Source of the DNA: a virus
DNA length: 50,944 nt
Strand: one strand, 5' to 3'
Virus record (IMG/VR): IMGVR_UViG_3300030060_005619
Location: 1-50,944 of that record
Shown: piece by piece, positions 48,356-50,944 of the stretch
Layout: every line of letters starts with the position of its first letter
How positions within the stretch are numbered: the first letter of the stretch is position 1
Translations under genes and position numbers: made by a program
The notes under the pieces: generated by a model
The model's input: the letters and a program-made list of their open reading frames with translations, nothing else
Told to the model about the DNA's origin: nothing
Databases searched by the model: none

Positions 48356-49790
48356 GCCAAGCCTTAGCTTCTTCGCCCAGTACCCGCTGGGCCAGATCAA
48401 TCTTATTGCGTAAGGCCGCAATGATCTTCTCGTCTACCGTGTCTGGGCTGACCAGATCTACATACAACACATGCTTGGTCTGACCAATGCGGTGCGCCCT
48501 GTCCTCTGATTGCAGGCGTATCTCTAGGTCGTACTGGTTGCTGTAATACACCATGTTTGTTGCGGCGGTCAGCGTCAGACCGTAGCCCCCGGTCCTTGGG
48601 TTAGCGACAAAGAAGCGTAGCTCGCTATCCGGATCTTGGAACTCTGCCACCATTTGATCCCGGTCTTGCGTTGGCGTGTCCCCATAGAACGTGCAGACGG
48701 ATCGTATACCGTAGATCTTGGCCAGTTCTTCCTTGATCTTGCCAATATCAAACACCCAGCTAGCCCATATGATGACCTTGCCATTCATCTCACTGATCAC
48801 ATCCAGCAGTTCGCTCATGCGATTATTGGGTATGTCCTGTACCTCGCCGTCGTCAGTCTTCAGATGCCCACAACAGATTTCCTGCAAGCGCATAATCTGC
48901 GTCAGAACGCTTTGCGTCGTCGATAGCTCGCCTTTCTCTAGCATGGCTAGTGCCATCTCTTTCATTTGTTTGTAGGCAGATTCTTGCTCTTTCGTCAGCG
49001 GCACATGACGTTGCATGTAAATCTTCTCAGGCAGATCAAGGCAGTCCTCTTTCAAGATGCGGCTGCTAAACGTCTGAAGCTTGGTATTTAGTTCGTCAAG
49101 GTTCCTGTAGCCCGTGATCTCTTGGAAGCTGCGATTACCAAACTTGCGCGTCTTCATTACGGCGTAGCGGCCTTGGAACGCGTAGAACGATTCAAAGCCC
49201 AGCACGTCCGTACCCAAGAAAGCGCACTGTGCGTACAGGTCCATCGGGTTCTTGGTGATGGGGCTACCCGTCAAGATGCGCCGATACTTGGCCGCTTTGC
49301 CCAGTTTGATGATGCTCTTTGTGCGTTTCGCGGTGCGATTCTTGATCGACGTCGACTCATCTACGGCCATCAAGCAGTTGGGGTTACGTTTCATAAACCA
49401 TGCAGCAACGTCAGTACCTTTCTTGGAAGAAAACGCCTCCACGTTCATCACCAATATCTTCAGGTGCTCTTGATCGTGCGTCAGGGCCATCAGCTCTGCT
49501 TTGAACTTCTGCGTAAGGTTTGGCTGCCACAGGACCACGCTGCACGGCACATCATCCGGCATATGCTGCGGTATTTCTTTTGCCACCCAGTTGCCGTACA
49601 CGCCTTTCGGTGCAATGACCACGGCGGCGTTTATTTCACCCTCGCAATAAAGCTTGGCCATGGTGTCGATAGTCACTTTGGTTTTGCCTGTACCCATCTC
49701 TAGAAACAAGGCCCATGACTCGCTGTTCCAACTTGCATCGAAAACTTTGCGCTGGTGCTCGTAAGGCTCAGTTTTGAAATTAAATTGCAT
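48348..49790 (-). CDS. SNF2-family DNA helicase/translocase (480 aa)
   Basis: Superfamily 2 motor: EPYEHQRKVFDASW (motif Q/I region), Walker A MGTGKT (residues 32-37), IAPKGVYGNWVAKE (motif Ia), VDES (143-146, Walker B), RILTGSPITKNPMDLYA (motif III), GKVIIWASWVFDI, FVANPRTGGYGLTLTAAT (motif V) and QSEDRAHRIGQ (motif VI, with arginine finger). The final AHRIGQ and the size place it with phage SNF2-like helicases. They act as DNA translocases in replication or recombination. It is on the minus strand, head-to-head with the replication-type genes at 49888 and converging with the late operon. Confidence 0.9.
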   Translation of the reverse strand: MQFNFKTEPYEHQRKVFDASWNSESWALFLEMGTGKTKVTIDTMAKLYCEGEINAAVVIAPKGVYGNWVAKEIPQHMPDDVPCSVVLWQPNLTQKFKAELMALTHDQEHLKILVMNVEAFSSKKGTDVAAWFMKRNPNCLMAVDESTSIKNRTAKRTKSIIKLGKAAKYRRILTGSPITKNPMDLYAQCAFLGTDVLGFESFYAFQGRYAVMKTRKFGNRSFQEITGYRNLDELNTKLQTFSSRILKEDCLDLPEKIYMQRHVPLTKEQESAYKQMKEMALAMLEKGELSTTQSVLTQIMRLQEICCGHLKTDDGEVQDIPNNRMSELLDVISEMNGKVIIWASWVFDIGKIKEELAKIYGIRSVCTFYGDTPTQDRDQMVAEFQDPDSELRFFVANPRTGGYGLTLTAATNMVYYSNQYDLEIRLQSEDRAHRIGQTKHVLYVDLVSPDTVDEKIIAALRNKIDLAQRVLGEEAKAWLI

Positions 49791-49806
49791 TTGGTGCCTA
49801 AATAGT

Positions 49807-49836
49807 TTGACACATGCGATTTTATGGGATTATTCT
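49807..49836 (+). promoter_or_regulatory. candidate sigma-70 promoter in the divergent gap
   Basis: TTGACA (49807-49812), 18-bp spacer, TATTCT (49831-49836). The -10 area reads GGGATTATTCTTGTCT, which matches the start of the early cassettes (GGGATTAATCTTATACT). Downstream is GCTAACGCCGC but no full hairpin. Would serve the genes from 49888 on; the gap also must contain the helicase promoter. Confidence 0.5.
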
Positions 49837-49887
49837 TGTCTTGGGAAGTGGCTAACGCCGCTTGAAACATGAAAAACGAGGACGACG

Positions 49888-50457
49888 ATGAGTAAATCTC
49901 TCTCTGATCTTATGGCTGAAGACAGCCAAAGCCCTTTGGACTTACCCTCAAACGAAGGTTTGTCGGGTGTGCAAAAGCTGGCCAATGATATCGTAGCTGC
50001 CCAGACAAGGGTAGAAAATATTGAAGCTGATCTCAAAGCAGCGAAGCAGACATTGCTGAAGCTGACTGACGAAGATCTGCCAAGTCAGATGGCCGAAATT
50101 GGCCTGACCAACTTCACCTTAGCTGACGGCAGCAAGGTCGACATCAAAGAAACATACGGCGCAAGAATCAAAAAGGATAACGAAGAAAAAGCCTTCGATT
50201 GGCTGCGCGCGCATGGCGAGGGAGACATCATCAAAAACACCGTGACGGTGCGCTTCGGTAAAGAAAAAGACAACGAAGCAAAAGCCTTGGTCGACGAATT
50301 GACTCAAAAGCAATGGGAGCCAGAACGGAAGGAAGACATCCATCCCGGCACTCTGAAAGCTTGGGTCAAAGGCCGTATCGAGGAAGGTAAGGAGCTAGAC
50401 ATGGATTTGTTTGGCGTATGGGTAGGACAACGAGCAACGATAAGTAAGGCAAAATGA
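49888..50457 (+). CDS. conserved phage replication-region protein (189 aa)
   Basis: N-terminal coiled coil (VQKLANDIVAAQTRVENIEA then DLKAAKQTLLKL), followed by LPSQMAEIGLTNFTLADGSK and IKETYGARIKKDNEEKAFDW, a conserved phage segment, and a PGTLKAWVKGRIEEGKELDM helix. I know this arrangement from phage replication or recombination clusters without a proven function; a DNA-binding accessory role is plausible. GAGGACGACG precedes the ATG. Its stop overlaps the next start (ATGATG). Confidence 0.65.
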   Translation: MSKSLSDLMAEDSQSPLDLPSNEGLSGVQKLANDIVAAQTRVENIEADLKAAKQTLLKLTDEDLPSQMAEIGLTNFTLADGSKVDIKETYGARIKKDNEEKAFDWLRAHGEGDIIKNTVTVRFGKEKDNEAKALVDELTQKQWEPERKEDIHPGTLKAWVKGRIEEGKELDMDLFGVWVGQRATISKAK

Positions 50458-50944
50458 TGGCTGAGAAAGAAGATAAAAAGGTAGCGGAAAAGAAAAAGAG
50501 CGACGTAATGGTCGCAGGCCCTGCGATGTTTGAGGCAGACGCAGGGGTTGGTATGGAGTTGAGCCAAGACGACTTGGCACTGCCGTTTTTGAAGATTGTG
50601 TCTTCAGAACTGCTCCAGCAGGACGAAAAACTGGCAGAGACTGCCAAGCTAGGCGACATGGTGAACTCCGTGTCACGGCAGGTATACAGCGCGAAGTCGC
50701 CTCTCAAGGTGATCCCGTGTCACTACGAGCGACGGTTTTTGCTGTGGGCACCCAGAGGCTCTGGCACAGGCGCACCCATCAAGATCTTCGCGCCAGATGA
50801 AGCACGGCCTCAGACAAAGCGTGATCCGGACGACAACCGCGAATACGTTGAGGGCGGCAAGGGTGAGTACATCGACGAGACGCACCAGCATTACGTGCTG
50901 ATCATGGAAGAGGACGGCACGATGTCAAACGCGTTGATCTCCAT
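50457..50944 (+). CDS. conserved phage protein, partial at right edge (at least 162 aa)
   Basis: Reads MAEKEDKKVAEKKKSD, then a conserved core LSQDDLALPFLKIVSSELLQ, LGDMVNSVSRQV, SPLKVIPCHYERRFLLWAPR and HYVLIMEEDGTM; no stop before the window ends. Similar proteins sit beside helicase and nuclease genes in phages and are often presumed to bind single-stranded DNA. An in-frame ATG at 50454 is the alternative start. Overlaps the previous gene's stop. Confidence 0.65.
   Translation, partial: MAEKEDKKVAEKKKSDVMVAGPAMFEADAGVGMELSQDDLALPFLKIVSSELLQQDEKLAETAKLGDMVNSVSRQVYSAKSPLKVIPCHYERRFLLWAPRGSGTGAPIKIFAPDEARPQTKRDPDDNREYVEGGKGEYIDETHQHYVLIMEEDGTMSNALIS

Noticed and set aside
49122-49703. 193-codon plus-strand frame
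   Set aside because: Entirely antisense to the SNF2 helicase motifs, which are unambiguous on the minus strand.

Overview
This window looks like most of the genome of a lytic tailed bacteriophage with a short-tail (podovirus-like, P22-type) virion plan, probably marine. The evidence is a contiguous morphogenesis operon (terminase small and large subunits, an 813-residue portal, a GroES-like protein, scaffold, major capsid protein, adaptors, a YadA-like/S74 tail fibre, a holin and lysozyme cassette, a P22 gp10-like tail protein and very large internal virion proteins). Many small proteins also belong to families I associate with uncultured marine phages. No integrase, rRNA, tRNA, CRISPR array or insertion sequence was recognised. 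The host is not certain. The phage alpha-CTD domain and the parS-type sites look more gammaproteobacterial (Pseudomonas-like) than anything else, but this is weak evidence.

Layout: (1) 88-2704, minus strand: a cluster of six compactly coupled genes. One encodes a protein that joins an RNA polymerase alpha-subunit C-terminal domain to a sigma region 4-like helix-turn-helix. (2) 2725-8265, plus strand: early/accessory genes (GP88-like, DUF932-like, many small proteins), separated by rho-independent terminators. Three of these genes carry the same terminator / TATACT promoter / leader hairpin cassette. This region also holds a perfect 16-bp parS palindrome (3193-3208) and an AT-rich block with iterons and a long inverted repeat (4087-4316), which could be a replication origin or a control region. 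(3) 8266-8676: a GC-rich, repeat-bearing non-coding block just upstream of terS, a candidate packaging (cos/pac) site. (4) 8677-48355, plus strand: the late operon, with most genes overlapping by ATGA, TGATG or TAATG junctions. It is interrupted by one clear internal terminator plus promoter after the major capsid gene (21995-22068). (5) 48348-50944: a convergent minus-strand SNF2-type helicase, then a divergent promoter and the first genes of a probable replication module that runs off the window.

How the parts may work together: late genes build and package the capsid (TerS/TerL, portal, scaffold, capsid, GroES-like folding helper), attach the short tail and fibre, lyse the host (holin plus GH24 lysozyme), and deliver large internal proteins. 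The polyvalent protein after terL carries an HExxH metallopeptidase-like motif and an ADP-ribosyltransferase-like motif, so it could act on the host after injection. The alpha-CTD/sigma4 fusion is a natural candidate for redirecting host RNA polymerase to the repeated TATACT cassettes. The two exact parS copies suggest that the phage DNA engages a ParB protein. Both links are inference.
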